Under the pieces are notes generated by a model that did no database searches, was not told the origin of the DNA, and saw only the letters and a list, made by a program, of their open reading frames with translations. A stretch of DNA of 64,000 nucleotides from Jannaschia maritima (GTDB lineage Bacteria; Pseudomonadota; Alphaproteobacteria; Rhodobacterales; Rhodobacteraceae): the NCBI RefSeq assembly GCF_030973515.1, contig NZ_JARGZA010000017.1, positions 1 to 64,000 of the forward strand, written 5' to 3'. The position numbers and the translations under genes were made by a program. This document shows positions 43,504 through 53,044 of this stretch, piece by piece; the first letter of the stretch is position 1; every line of letters begins with the position of its first letter.

Positions 43504-44334
43504 ATGGCGCATATCATCGTCTTCGGAAACGAGAAGGGTGGGTCCGGCAAGTCCACCACCGCCATGCACGTGGCCACCGCCCTGGCCCGCCAGGGGGCCC
43601 GCGTGGGCGCCATCGACCTCGACCTCCGCCAGCGCAGCTTCGAGCGCTACATCGAGAACCGGGTGGAATTCTCGCGCCATCAGGACGTGGCCCTCCCCAC
43701 TCCCACGGTCGGTCGCTTGCCCAAGGTCGGCCAGGACGATGTCGCCCCGGGCGAGAACCCGTTCGACCGGTCGCTGACCCTCGCCGTACAGGGCCTGGAC
43801 GCGGAATGCGACTTCGTGCTGATCGACTGCCCCGGCAGCCACACCCGGTTCAGCCAAGTCGCCCACAGCCTCGCCGACACGCTGGTCACGCCGCTCAACG
43901 ACAGCTTTGTGGACTTCGACATGCTGGCGCGCATCGACCCCGGATCGGGCCGCGTCGTCGGGCCGAGCGTGTATTCCGAAATGGTGTGGAACGCCCGCCA
44001 GGCCCGTGCGGAGGCCGGGTCGAAGCCGATGGACTGGATCGTCCTGCGCAACCGCCTGGGCACCACCGAGATGCACAACAAGCGCAAGGTCGGCGCAGCG
44101 CTCGACGACCTGTCCAAGCGCATCGGCTTCCGCGTGTCCCCCGGCTTCACCGAACGCGTGATCTTCCGCGAACTGTTCCCCCGCGGCATGACCCTGCTCG
44201 ACCTGAAGGACATCGGCGTCGGCAGCCTGAACCTGTCCAACGTCGCCGCCCGGCAAGAGGTGCGCGACCTCATCACGTCACTGCGACTGCCGCGCGTCCA
44301 GGCGACGCTCCAAACGCCGGAGGGCCAGGCTTAG
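43504..44334 (+). CDS. mipZ: division plane positioning ATPase MipZ
   Basis: This 276-residue ParA/MinD-type ATPase forms a gradient from ParB-bound poles and restricts FtsZ to midcell in alphaproteobacteria. The deviant Walker A FGNEKGGSGKSTTAMH is followed by AIDLDLRQRSFERYIENR, VLIDCPGSHTRFSQ and PLNDSFVDFDMLARID. These are MipZ-specific rather than general ParA residues. Its last 57 bp overlap the opposite-strand ABC permease gene. Confidence 0.93.
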   Translation: MAHIIVFGNEKGGSGKSTTAMHVATALARQGARVGAIDLDLRQRSFERYIENRVEFSRHQDVALPTPTVGRLPKVGQDDVAPGENPFDRSLTLAVQGLDAECDFVLIDCPGSHTRFSQVAHSLADTLVTPLNDSFVDFDMLARIDPGSGRVVGPSVYSEMVWNARQARAEAGSKPMDWIVLRNRLGTTEMHNKRKVGAALDDLSKRIGFRVSPGFTERVIFRELFPRGMTLLDLKDIGVGSLNLSNVAARQEVRDLITSLRLPRVQATLQTPEGQA

Positions 44335-45084
44335 CGCCACGGTCATCGTCAGGTACAGCAGCGTGACGACGTTGTACGTCTCGAAGTACCGGAAGTTGCC
44401 CGCCGCCGTGACCTTGCCCAGCTGCGCGATGTCCAGCACGCCCACCACGCTGACCAGGCTGCTGTCCTTCACCATGGCCACCAGATCGTTGCCCAAGGGC
44501 GGCAGGATCGTGCGGAACGCCTGCGGCAGGACGATGTGGCGGAAGATGCGGCCCCGCGACAAGCCCAGGGCCTCCGCCGCCTCGATCTGGCCCTCGTCGA
44601 CCGATTCCAGGCCCGCGCGGAACACTTCGGCGATGAACGACGAATAGGCCAGGACCAGCGCCAGCACCGCCCGCCACAGCAGCGGAAAGTCCCGCGTCCG
44701 CGCCATCGGCAGGCCGGTCGCGTCCGCGACCCAGTTCCACCCCGCGACCAGCCCCGGCACCAGCACGAACGCGACGTAGAGCAGCAGCACCAGGATCGGG
44801 ATGCCGCGCAGCAACTCGGTATAGAACCGCGCCAGCTGCCGTGCCACGCGGCTGCCCGAAACCGCCATCAGCGCCACGCCCAGCCCGATCAGGCAGGCCC
44901 CCGCGAAGGCCGTGGCCGTGACCAGCACGGTGATCCACAGCCCGCGCCGCAGCGTCGACAGCACCTGCCGCGCCCCGTCGTCCAGGGCGATCACGACGTA
45001 CGACCCACCGATCAGGACCCCGATGGCGACCAGCCACCAGGGGAAGTCTGGGGCGTCGGACGCGCCCCTGCGGCGGCGCCTCAC
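44278..45084 (-). CDS. amino acid ABC transporter permease
   Basis: This 268-residue inner-membrane permease belongs to the polar amino-acid (HisMQ) family. The EAA loop that contacts the ATPase is EAAEALGLSRGRIFRHIVLP, followed by QAFRTILPPLGNDLVAM. TM helices precede it, including FYTELLRGIPILVLLLYVAF. The GTG start at 45084 follows the substrate-binding protein gene by 19 bp. No ATPase gene is adjacent, so the partner must be elsewhere. Confidence 0.9.
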   Translation of the reverse strand: MRRRRRGASDAPDFPWWLVAIGVLIGGSYVVIALDDGARQVLSTLRRGLWITVLVTATAFAGACLIGLGVALMAVSGSRVARQLARFYTELLRGIPILVLLLYVAFVLVPGLVAGWNWVADATGLPMARTRDFPLLWRAVLALVLAYSSFIAEVFRAGLESVDEGQIEAAEALGLSRGRIFRHIVLPQAFRTILPPLGNDLVAMVKDSSLVSVVGVLDIAQLGKVTAAGNFRYFETYNVVTLLYLTMTVALSLALRRLERRLDARQSQ

Positions 45085-45103
45085 GGACGCCCGATCCGCC
45101 CGG

Positions 45104-45910
45104 TCACTCCGGGAACGCGTATTCCAGGAACCACTTCGTGTTCAGCGCTTCCAGGGTGCCGTCGGCGCGCATGTCCTCCAGCGCGGCATTGATCGGCTCG
45201 ACCAGGTCGGACCCCTTGGGCAGGATGAAGCCGAAATCCTCCGTGCCCAGCGGCTCGCCCACGATCTTGAGCGCGCCGTCGCTGGCGGCGACCACGCCGT
45301 TGGCGGCGGTGGAATCGGACAGCGCCAAGTCCACGTCGCCCGCGCGCAGCGCCTGCAGGCCGGCGCCGAACGTTTCGAACAGCTTGACGCGGGGGTTCGC
45401 CTCGTCCCCGTCCAGCACGTCGTACACGCCGACATAGAACGGCGTCGTGCCGGGCTGGGCCGCCATCAGCAGGTCGTCGTCCGCCGCGAAGCCTGCCGCG
45501 TCCTCGAACCGGTCCTCGTCGCCGCGCACGATCATCATCATCTGGCTGGTCATGTAGGGCGCGGAGAAGTCGACCACCTCGGCGCGGTCCTCGCGGATGG
45601 TGATGCCGGTCATGCCCAGGTCGAACTCGCCCCGGCTGACGGCGGGGATCATGCCGTCCCAGCTGATCTTCTCGTATTCGGGCGTGATGTTGATCCGCTC
45701 CGCGATGGCGGCCATCGCGTCGTATTCCCAGCCGATGGCATCCCCCGACCCGGGTTCCTTGAACTGCAGCGGCGGATACGCGTCCTCGGTCGCGACGACG
45801 ACCGTGCGGCCGCCTAGGTCGGGCAGGTGGCCGTCGGCGAGGGCGGCGGTCGCGGCGGGCAGGACCAACGCGACGGTGGCGACGGCGGCGGACAGGGCGG
45901 TGCGGATCAT
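45104..45910 (-). CDS. polar amino acid ABC transporter substrate-binding protein
   Basis: This 268-residue periplasmic binding protein (family 3) has a signal peptide cleaved near ALADG. The ligand-binding motifs [33 protein letters not shown] and [21 protein letters not shown] are clear. It is co-transcribed with the permease downstream. The amino acid bound is unknown. Confidence 0.92.
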   Translation of the reverse strand: MIRTALSAAVATVALVLPAATAALADGHLPDLGGRTVVVATEDAYPPLQFKEPGSGDAIGWEYDAMAAIAERINITPEYEKISWDGMIPAVSRGEFDLGMTGITIREDRAEVVDFSAPYMTSQMMMIVRGDEDRFEDAAGFAADDDLLMAAQPGTTPFYVGVYDVLDGDEANPRVKLFETFGAGLQALRAGDVDLALSDSTAANGVVAASDGALKIVGEPLGTEDFGFILPKGSDLVEPINAALEDMRADGTLEALNTKWFLEYAFPE

Positions 45911-45971
45911 AGGTGTCTCCCCTTCGGATCGGTCCGCATGATGCGCCCGGCGGGGGCCGGGGTCCAGTGGG

Positions 45972-47030
45972 TCAGATGTCCCCGCACACGGCGCAGTCGG
46001 CGCGGCGCTTGACGCGCACGGTGCGGGTCTCGGCGTCCAGGGCGTCCCAGATCAGCAGGCGGCCGCGCAGGGGGGTGCCCGCGCCCGTGATCTCCTTGAT
46101 CGCCTCCAGCGCCATCAGGCTGCCGATCAGCCCCGGCAGGGCGCCGACCACGCCGGCCTCCGCGCAGGTGGGGGCCTGGCCGGGGCGGGGGGCGCGAGGG
46201 AACAGGCAGGCCATGCAGGGCGCGCCGCCCGCGGGATCGTAGACCGTGACCTGCCCCTCCCACTGCGTGATGGCCCCGCCGATTACGGGGCGCCCGGAGG
46301 CGACGGCGGCGCGGTTGACGACGTCGCGCGTGTCGAAGCTGTCCGACCCGTCCACGATCAGGTCGTAATCCGCGACCATCGCCTCCGCGATGTCCTCGGT
46401 CAGGCGGCGGTGGTACGGGCGGACCGCGACATGGGGGTTCAGGGCGGCGACGGCGGCCTGCGCGCTGAACACCTTGGGCATGCCGCCGCGGGCGTCGGTA
46501 TGGATCACCTGGCGTTGCAGGTTGGATAGGTCCACGGCGTCGTCGTCCACGACGCCCAGCGTCCCCACCCCCGCCGCGGCCAGGTACAACAGGACGGGCG
46601 ATCCCAGCCCCCCCGCCCCGACCACGAGGACGCGCGCCTCCTTCAGGCGACGCTGGCCCAGGCCGCCGATCTCCCGCAGGGTGATGTGACGGGCATAGCG
46701 TTCCAGCTCGACGTCGCTGAAGGGACCGTCCTGCGCAGCCCGCCCGTCGCCCGCATCGCGCGCGGCCTCCAGCGTGGCGGCGCGGCCCCGCACCCGACCC
46801 AGCAGCCGCCAATAGGCCAGGACCGCCAAGCCCACGGCGCCCAGGATCAGCCAGGGCGCCGGCCCGCCGCCCAACTGCTCGCGCAGGGGGTGCCCGGGGG
46901 CGAGGGCGAACTGAAGGAACAGGACCGCCACGTAGAGCAGGGCGATCATGATCAGGCGGGCCTGCACGGGCGTGCCCATGAACCGGCCCAGCAGCCACAG
47001 GCCCACGGCCATCAGGATGACGATCAGCAT
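45972..47030 (-). CDS. MoeB/HesA/ThiF-type adenylyltransferase with membrane anchor
   Basis: This 352-residue E1-like enzyme activates the C-terminal Gly of a ubiquitin-like sulfur carrier (MoaD or ThiS type). Three hydrophobic segments at ~1-85 ([43 protein letters not shown]) precede the cytosolic domain. There [19 protein letters not shown] leads to [19 protein letters not shown]. Zinc Cys pairs are CMAC and CAVC; the catalytic Cys is in [11 protein letters not shown] start 11 codons upstream (47063) is possible. Confidence 0.88.
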   Translation of the reverse strand: MLIVILMAVGLWLLGRFMGTPVQARLIMIALLYVAVLFLQFALAPGHPLREQLGGGPAPWLILGAVGLAVLAYWRLLGRVRGRAATLEAARDAGDGRAAQDGPFSDVELERYARHITLREIGGLGQRRLKEARVLVVGAGGLGSPVLLYLAAAGVGTLGVVDDDAVDLSNLQRQVIHTDARGGMPKVFSAQAAVAALNPHVAVRPYHRRLTEDIAEAMVADYDLIVDGSDSFDTRDVVNRAAVASGRPVIGGAITQWEGQVTVYDPAGGAPCMACLFPRAPRPGQAPTCAEAGVVGALPGLIGSLMALEAIKEITGAGTPLRGRLLIWDALDAETRTVRVKRRADCAVCGDI

Positions 47031-47130
47031 CGCGTCGCGGCGTCCGGTCGTGTCACGCGGCATTCCCCTTCCGGTCCCACGGGGGAGATAAGGGGCGGGG
47101 GTCGGGCGGCAAGCGGCGCCCGGTCGCGGG

Positions 47131-47583
47131 TCAGCGCCGCCCGGTGGAGCCGAAGCCCGACGCGCCCCGCGCGGTCGGGGGCAGGGCATCGGCCTCCCGC
47201 ACGGGCGGGCGCAGCACGGGCGCGATCACCGCCTGCGCGATGCGGTCGCCGTGTTCGACGCGGAACGGGGCGTCGCCCGCGTTCCACAGGCCGACCATCA
47301 CCTCGCCGCGATAATCCGCGTCCACCGTGCCCGGCGCGTTGGGCACCAGGATGCGATGCCGCAACGACAGGCCCGAGCGCGGCCTGACCTGCATCTCCGT
47401 GCCGGGCGGCAGGGCGACGTAAAAGCCGGTGGGGACCAGGACCTGTCCGCCGGGGGGCAGATCCAGAGGCCCGTCCGGCAGGCAGGCGCGCAGGTCGAGG
47501 CCGGCCGCGCCCGCCGTCGCGTATGCGGGCAAGGGCAGGTCCGGGTTGGCGTCCGTGCGGCGGAACAGGACCGCGTCAGCCAT
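47131..47583 (-). CDS. dut: dUTP diphosphatase
   Basis: This 150-residue trimeric dUTPase prevents uracil incorporation and makes dUMP. The five motifs are seen: [32 protein letters not shown] and the C-terminal [11 protein letters not shown]. It overlaps the coaBC stop by 8 bp. This pairing with coaBC is common in bacteria. Confidence 0.97.
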   Translation of the reverse strand: MADAVLFRRTDANPDLPLPAYATAGAAGLDLRACLPDGPLDLPPGGQVLVPTGFYVALPPGTEMQVRPRSGLSLRHRILVPNAPGTVDADYRGEVMVGLWNAGDAPFRVEHGDRIAQAVIAPVLRPPVREADALPPTARGASGFGSTGRR

Positions 47584-48769
47584 CGGCCAGGGCGTCCGCG
47601 ATCCGGCGTGCCAGCCTGCGGGCGGTGTCGGCCTTGGACATGCGCGGCCAGGCCTCCGCCCCGTTCGCGTCGATCACCGTCACGGCGTTCTCCGCTCCGC
47701 CCATGATGCCGGTGGCGGGCGACACGTCGTTGGCGACGATCCAGTCGCAGCCCTTGCGCGCCCGCTTGGCGGTGGCGTGGGCGATCACGTCATCGGTCTC
47801 CGCCGCGAAGCCCACGACCAGCCGGGGGCGGTCGGCGCGACGTGACAGGTCGGCCAGGATGTCCGGGTTCTCGGCGAAGCGCAGTTCGGGCAGACCGCCC
47901 GCCGTCTTCTTCATCTTGCTGTCGGTCGCGTTGACGACGTGCCAGTCCGCCACCGCGGCGGCCATCACCGCGGCGTCCGCGGGCAGCGCAGTCACGACCG
48001 CGTCGGCCATCTGCCGGGCGGTCGTGACCGCCACCACGTCCACGCCCCCGGGCGGGGCCACGTCGGCGGGGCCCGAAACGAAGGTGACGCGTGCGCCCAG
48101 GTCGCGCAATGCGGCGGCGATGGCCGTTCCCTGCGCACCGGACGACCGGTTGGCGATGTAGCGGACGGGGTCGATGGGCTCGTGCGTGGGGCCCGACGTC
48201 ACCAGCACGTGCCGCCCCCGCAGCGGCCCGTCGGACAGGCCTGCGGCGATCGCGGCGACGATGTCGGGCACCTCGGCGAATCGGCCGTATCCGTACTCGC
48301 CGCAGGCCATCGCACCCTCCACGGGACCGATCACGCCGATCCCGTCGCCCCGCAGTGTGGCCAGGTTCCTGACCGTGGCGGGGTGCTCCCACATGCGGAC
48401 GTTCATCGCGGGCGCGATCAGCACGGGCTTGTCCGTCGCAATCAGCAGCGTGGTCGCCAGGTCGTCGGCCAATCCCTGCGCCATCTTGCCCATCAAGTTC
48501 GCCGTGGCGGGCGCGACCACGACCAGGTCGGCGGCGCGCGACAACTCGATATGGCCCATCTCCGCCTCGTCGGTCAGGTCGAACAGGTCGCGATAGACCT
48601 TCGATGCCGCCAGCGCGGACACCGACAGGGGGGTGACGAACGCTTCCGCCGCGCGGGTCAGGACGGGGGTGACGGTCGCGCCATGGTCCCGCAGGCGGCG
48701 GATCAGGTCCAGCGCCTTGAACGCGGCGATCCCGCCGCCGACGATCAGAAGGATGCGCCTGCCCTGCAT
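47576..48769 (-). CDS. coaBC: bifunctional phosphopantothenoylcysteine synthetase/decarboxylase
   Basis: This ~397-residue flavoprotein performs two steps of coenzyme A synthesis. The N-terminal CoaC flavin domain ([52 protein letters not shown]) is followed from ~185 by CoaB ([30 protein letters not shown]). ATG 48769 has GGAGG two bases upstream, somewhat close; GTG 48778 is the alternative. Confidence 0.95.
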   Translation of the reverse strand: MQGRRILLIVGGGIAAFKALDLIRRLRDHGATVTPVLTRAAEAFVTPLSVSALAASKVYRDLFDLTDEAEMGHIELSRAADLVVVAPATANLMGKMAQGLADDLATTLLIATDKPVLIAPAMNVRMWEHPATVRNLATLRGDGIGVIGPVEGAMACGEYGYGRFAEVPDIVAAIAAGLSDGPLRGRHVLVTSGPTHEPIDPVRYIANRSSGAQGTAIAAALRDLGARVTFVSGPADVAPPGGVDVVAVTTARQMADAVVTALPADAAVMAAAVADWHVVNATDSKMKKTAGGLPELRFAENPDILADLSRRADRPRLVVGFAAETDDVIAHATAKRARKGCDWIVANDVSPATGIMGGAENAVTVIDANGAEAWPRMSKADTARRLARRIADALADG

Positions 48770-48808
48770 TGCCTCCACGCTAGGGGGCGGGGACGAGGAC
48801 GTCCAGCG

Positions 48809-49603
48809 TCAGCGGAACGCGGCGCAGGGGTCGCCACGCTCCGGCGCGGGGGCGGATATGGTGCTCACGGGGATGGCGGCGTCCCAATCGGGCGGGGCGG
48901 CCCCGTCCTCCCCCTGCCACACGACGGCCTGCCGGACGTCCGGATCCGCCAGGGCCAGCAATGTGGGCGCGCCGTGGTCGGGGCGAACATGGCCGCTGCC
49001 CGCGATCACGACGACCCTGTCGGCGCCGTCGTCCAGCGCCCGCAGGGCGGCGGCGGCCAGGTCGGCGTCGCGCAGGCGCTGCGCCTCGACCATGCCGGGC
49101 AGGAGGTCCGGGGGCAGCGCATCGCAATGGGCGGCCGCCTGCCCCGCCTCCCGTGCGGCCCGCTCGTCTGGCGGCAGGGACGCGTCCAGCCCGAACCGCG
49201 CCCCATCCGCCCCGAACACCGCCAGCGCGCCCACCTGCACGGCACGCGACGTGGCGGCGGGGGGTCGGGCCGAACCGTACAGCGCGGCATCCGGGACGGC
49301 GGCGAAGATCGGGGCGTACATCGCGAAGTCGGGCCAGCCGCCGTCCGCCCAGGCGAAGGCCTCCTCCAGCGCGTCGGCATCCGTGCGGTCCACGCCCGCG
49401 GCATCTTTCACCTGTCCTGGCGACAACATCTCGAACACCAGCGCATCGGGTGCAAACTTCGCCGTCAGCGTGGCTTGGGTGTCGTGGTGCCCGGGGTTGT
49501 CGTGGATCTCGCCCAGCCAGACGACCTGCGTGTCGGGGGGAATCTCGGGGGACGCGGCGGCGGCGCCGGCCACGAGGGCCAGCGCCAGAGCAGCGCGGAT
49601 CAC
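48809..49603 (-). CDS. ChaN family haem-binding lipoprotein-like protein
   Basis: This 264-residue protein has a short signal peptide (AALALALVAGAAAASP) and the ChaN/Cofac_haem_bdg motif VVWLGEIHDNPGHHDTQ near the N-terminus, then VVVIAGSGHVRPDHGAP at the C-terminus. Family members bind haem or related cofactors at the membrane. No lipobox Cys is obvious. The GTG start overlaps the rpoH stop (GTGA). Confidence 0.85.
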   Translation of the reverse strand: MIRAALALALVAGAAAASPEIPPDTQVVWLGEIHDNPGHHDTQATLTAKFAPDALVFEMLSPGQVKDAAGVDRTDADALEEAFAWADGGWPDFAMYAPIFAAVPDAALYGSARPPAATSRAVQVGALAVFGADGARFGLDASLPPDERAAREAGQAAAHCDALPPDLLPGMVEAQRLRDADLAAAALRALDDGADRVVVIAGSGHVRPDHGAPTLLALADPDVRQAVVWQGEDGAAPPDWDAAIPVSTISAPAPERGDPCAAFR

Positions 49604-50478
49604 AGGAGGAACCCGCGCACCTCCCGCGACTGGTTGTCCAGCGACTTGCGCATCTTGGCGAAGGCCGCGGCCTCCAGCTGGCGGACGCGCTCCTTAGACA
49701 GCTTCAACTCGTTGCCCAGCGATTCCAGCGTGCGAGGCTCGGGACGCAGCTTGCGCTCGCGCACGATGAAACGCTCGCGGTCGTTCAATGCGCTCATGGC
49801 GGTCAGCAGCCACTCGCGCAGCATCGCGGTGTCGTGCTTCAGCTCGACGGAGGAATCGGCCTGATCGGCGCCGTCCTCCAGCGTGTCGATCCATTCGCGC
49901 CCGTCCTCGTCGGAGGATTGCGTGGCGTTCAGGCTGAAGTCGGACCCAGACAGCCGGCCCTCCATCATCTCGACGTCGTGGAGCGGCACGCCGACCTCGG
50001 TGGCGATGCGCTCCCGCATGGTCTGGCGGTCCAGCACGACGCCTTCGGCCAGGGCCTCCCGCTCCAGCCGGGCCTGCACACGGCGCAGGTTGAAGAACAG
50101 CGACTTCTGGCTCGACGTGGATCCGGTGCGGACCATCGACCAGTTGCGCATGACGTAGTCCTGGATCGACGCCTTGATCCACCACACGGCGTATGTACTA
50201 AAACGTACCCCACGGTCGGGATCGAACTTCTCGGCGGCCTTCATCAGGCCCAGCCCGGCCTCCTGGATCAGGTCGTTCATCGGCGCGCCGTAGCGCTTGA
50301 ACTTCGCCGCCATGGAGATCGCCAATCGCATGTACGCGGTGATCAGACGATGCAGGCTTTCCTCGCAGCGGTCGTCCCGCCAGGCATAGGCGAGGCGAAG
50401 TTCCGTCTCCGCATCCAGCAGTTCCGCCTTCATGGCGCGACGCGACAGCGAGTTGTCGGAATTGAAGTCTAGCGCCAT
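49600..50478 (-). CDS. rpoH: RNA polymerase sigma-32 (RpoH-type) factor
   Basis: This 292-residue sigma-70 family factor has region 2 (MNDLIQEAGLGLMKAAEKFD, RFSTYAVWWIKASIQDYVMRNW), the RpoH-box SSQKSLFFNLRRVQARLE, and region 4 (TLESLGNELKLSKERVRQLE). The RpoH box is the hallmark of heat-shock/oxidative-stress sigma factors; rhodobacters usually have two. GGGGGGTG lies 6 nt upstream of the ATG. It is divergent from cobU. Confidence 0.92.
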   Translation of the reverse strand: MALDFNSDNSLSRRAMKAELLDAETELRLAYAWRDDRCEESLHRLITAYMRLAISMAAKFKRYGAPMNDLIQEAGLGLMKAAEKFDPDRGVRFSTYAVWWIKASIQDYVMRNWSMVRTGSTSSQKSLFFNLRRVQARLEREALAEGVVLDRQTMRERIATEVGVPLHDVEMMEGRLSGSDFSLNATQSSDEDGREWIDTLEDGADQADSSVELKHDTAMLREWLLTAMSALNDRERFIVRERKLRPEPRTLESLGNELKLSKERVRQLEAAAFAKMRKSLDNQSREVRGFLL

Positions 50479-50508
50479 AATGCACCCCCCGGGACGGCTT
50501 CTCGTGCG

Positions 50509-50524
50509 GGCCGGAGTTCCGGCC
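50509..50524. promoter_or_regulatory. inverted repeat in the rpoH-cobU divergent gap
   Basis: GGCCGGA-GT-TCCGGCC is a perfect 7-bp dyad with a 2-bp spacer, 31 bp upstream of rpoH. It may be a regulator site or an RNA hairpin in the rpoH leader; nothing else supports a choice. Confidence 0.3.
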
Positions 50525-50578
50525 TCATAGGGGTGTTACGCGCAGGGGTGGGGATTGGATCAGAAAAAAATCGCAGCG

Positions 50579-51088
50579 ATGTCCGATACTTCCAAAACCA
50601 CCCTGGTCCTGGGTCACGCGGCGTCCGGCAAGTCAGTCTGGGCCGAACGGGTGGCCCGCCGCGCAGGTGGCCCGGTCACGTACGTCGCCACCGCGCGGGT
50701 GGGGGACGACGAGATGGCGGCCAAGGTGGCACGGCACGCCGCGCGCCGCGACGCCGACTGGACCCTGGTGGAGGCGCCCGCCGATCTGGCCACCCCCTGC
50801 GCCGCGGCGACGGGCATTGTGCTGATCGACTGCATGACCATGTGGCTGACCAACACGATGATGGACGATGCCCCATGGGAACCATCCCTGACCCGAATGG
50901 TTGAGGCTATGACGACCGCGCAAGCGCGGTTTCTTGTTGTGTCAAATGACGTAGGTGGGGGGATCACGCCGGATAATGCCTTGGCCCGCCGGTTCCAGCG
51001 CGAACAGGGCGCGCTGAACCAGCGTCTGGCGGCCGCCTGCGACCGGGTCGTGCTGGTGACCGCGGGCCTGGGGCAGGTCCTAAAATGA
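50579..51088 (+). CDS. cobU: adenosylcobinamide kinase / adenosylcobinamide-phosphate guanylyltransferase
   Basis: This 169-residue enzyme phosphorylates and then GMP-activates cobinamide in cobalamin assembly. The P-loop GHAASGKSVWAE is at the N-terminus, followed by VTYVATARVGDDEMAAKVARH, LIDCMTMWLTNTMM and VVSNDVGGGITPDNALARRF. These are the CobU/CobP fingerprint. A TTG at 50555 is an alternative start. It overlaps the phosphatase gene by ATGA. Confidence 0.95.
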   Translation: MSDTSKTTLVLGHAASGKSVWAERVARRAGGPVTYVATARVGDDEMAAKVARHAARRDADWTLVEAPADLATPCAAATGIVLIDCMTMWLTNTMMDDAPWEPSLTRMVEAMTTAQARFLVVSNDVGGGITPDNALARRFQREQGALNQRLAAACDRVVLVTAGLGQVLK

Positions 51089-51639
51089 CCCGTCTCTGGC
51101 TCGTCCGTCATGGACCGACCCATGCCAAGACGATGCTGGGCCACACCGACCGCCCCGCCGACCTGTCGGACACCGACGCTCTGGCCCGCCTGTCCGCCGC
51201 CCTCCCCCGCGTCGCGATCGTCAGCAGCGACCTGTCCCGCACCCGCGCCACCGCCGACGCCATCCAGGACGGCCGCCCCCGCCTGCCCGACGAGCCCGCC
51301 TTCCGCGAGTTCCACTACGGCGCGTGGGAGGATCGCCCTTTCGAGCGGATCGACGGGCCCCTGCTGCGCGCCTTCTTCGACCGGCCCGGCGACGTCCGCC
51401 CGCCCGGAGGCGAATCGTGGCACGACGTCCTGGCCCGCGTGACGGCGGCATTGGACCGCTACGCGCGTCACGACGACCTGATCGTGGTCTGCCATTTCGG
51501 CGTGATCCTGTGCCTGTGGGCCGAAGCCGCCCGCATCCCGCCGAACGACGCCGTGGCCCAGGGCGTCCGCCCCCTATCGCTGACGCGCATCGACTGGGGC
51601 GCGGACCCCTTGGCCCACTCGGTCGATGCCGTTCCGTGA
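51085..51639 (+). CDS. histidine phosphatase family protein, CobC-like
   Basis: This 184-residue phosphoglycerate-mutase-fold phosphatase has the phospho-His motif LVRHGPTH at the N-terminus, SSDLSRTRATADAI with the second Arg, and VVCHFGVI with the second His. Its overlap with cobU points to alpha-ribazole-phosphate phosphatase activity in cobalamin synthesis, though other substrates are possible. Confidence 0.85.
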   Translation: MTRLWLVRHGPTHAKTMLGHTDRPADLSDTDALARLSAALPRVAIVSSDLSRTRATADAIQDGRPRLPDEPAFREFHYGAWEDRPFERIDGPLLRAFFDRPGDVRPPGGESWHDVLARVTAALDRYARHDDLIVVCHFGVILCLWAEAARIPPNDAVAQGVRPLSLTRIDWGADPLAHSVDAVP

Positions 51640-51697
51640 TGACCTAGCCGCGGAATCCTGATTTCCTCCGCGGGGGGCGGTGGGGCATGGACGGGCC

Positions 51698-52384
51698 ATG
51701 ACCTACGACCTGTTGATCGGCGACCGATCCTACTCCTCCTGGTCCCTGCGCGGCTGGCTTTTGTTCGCCGCCTTCGACCTTCCCGTCCGCACCCATCTGG
51801 CGCGGATGTACGACCCGGGCTTCGTGCTGGCCTTGCGCGACTATGCCCCCGCCCGAACGGTGCCCACCGTGCGCATGCCGGACGGCGCCGTGTGGACCGA
51901 CAGCATCGCCATCGCCGAAGGCCTGGCTGAAGCGCACCCGGACGCCGGCCACTGGCCCCGCGACCCCCGCCCCCGCGCCCTGGCCCGGTCGCTGGTGGCC
52001 GAGATGCACAGCGGCTTCACGGCCCTGCGCGCCGCCTGCCCCATGAACCTCCGCGTGGCCTGGGACGGGTTCGTGCCTGACGACGCGGTGCGAGCCGACC
52101 TCGACCGCCTGGACCGCCTGTGGGGCCTGGCGCGGGAAACCGCGACGGACGACGGCCCCTGGCTCTTCGGCGCCTACACGGCCGCGGATGCCTTCTACGC
52201 CCCCGTCGCCATGCGCATCGCAGGCTACGACCTGCCCGCCACCCCCACCATGCGATCCTACGTCGACGCCCACCTCGCCCACGCCCCCCTGCGCGAATGG
52301 CGCGCGGAGGGCGAAGCCGCGGACCGCACGCTCGACGTCTACGACATGGGGCTGCTGACGAAGCCGTTCCCGATGGGGGCATGA
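51698..52384 (+). CDS. glutathione S-transferase family protein
   Basis: This 228-residue GST has the N-terminal thioredoxin-like domain DLLIGDRSYSSWSLRGWLL with the active-site Ser region, the cis-Pro in RTVPTVRMPDGAVWTDSIAI, and a helical C-terminal domain (FGAYTAADAFYAPVAMRI). The substrate is unknown. The start at 51698 fits the family. It is the last gene before the low-G+C island. Confidence 0.9.
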   Translation: MTYDLLIGDRSYSSWSLRGWLLFAAFDLPVRTHLARMYDPGFVLALRDYAPARTVPTVRMPDGAVWTDSIAIAEGLAEAHPDAGHWPRDPRPRALARSLVAEMHSGFTALRAACPMNLRVAWDGFVPDDAVRADLDRLDRLWGLARETATDDGPWLFGAYTAADAFYAPVAMRIAGYDLPATPTMRSYVDAHLAHAPLREWRAEGEAADRTLDVYDMGLLTKPFPMGA

Positions 52385-52561
52385 GGCGGGGGCGTCCAGC
52401 CGGGTTCGGCCACCCGGTCCATCCGGCGGACCCCGGCAGGAAACGGGATCGGTACGGCGCGAGCGGAGAACCCTTTGGTCATGGCCGACTCTGCCGGCGC
52501 ACGACCATACCCATTGGTCACGAATGGTTCCGGACCGCGTCCGTGGCCGGCGCGCGTATCG

Positions 52562-53004
52562 TTAGCCGATCTGCTTAACCGTATAGAAGATGATCGATGG
52601 CCTATCGCCCCCGGTCTGGATCTTCAGCTTCGTAAGTCCGCTGGAAGCGGGCTTGTACTCGAACGAGTAGGGCCCGAAGTTCCCATACTCGCCCTTGCCC
52701 TTGTGGGGTCGGTGGATATCGCGGTTCCTGCCGTTCTTCGTTACCCAGATACGCGTCATGTCGAGCGGCTGACCATCCGCGTCGGTCGCACGGACGGTGA
52801 CCAGCATCTTTATTCTGATCCCGGAACTGAACGTCATGTCCAGGATCGTTCGGCGTTTGAAGGGCCGGGGGATCGTCTTGCTCCGTCCGCCGTCTTCGCG
52901 CAGACGCTTCGCCGCCGCCTTCGCCGCTTCTTCTGCTGGGCGAATTCGACGAGCCTCTCGACATCGTATCTGCCGAATGACCAATTGCCGCCGTGAATGC
53001 CCAT
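52562..53004 (-). pseudogene. hypothetical protein gene with an apparent frameshift
   Basis: ATG 53004 has GAAGGAAG 7 nt upstream and reads MGIHGGNWSFGRYDVERLVE before running into Arg repeats and a stop. Near 52925-52945 a one-base change in a CCC run would join it to the second frame, EEAAKAAAKRLREDGG onward, which continues to 52562 (TFSSGIRIKMLVTVRATDAD, FYTVKQIG). The C-terminal part is beta-rich, possibly Ig-like, of unknown function. Without the shift, an ORF from 52984 could be used. It follows the leader-like gene by 40 bp. Confidence 0.5.
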
Positions 53005-53044
53005 CGGGGGACTTCCTTCGCTCGGGGACGCGATGTCCGACGTC

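Noticed and set aside
50190-50215. GTATGTAC...GTACCCC resembling the 11-bp repeat unit
   Set aside because: It lies inside the conserved region 2 coding sequence of rpoH and lacks the G6 tract.
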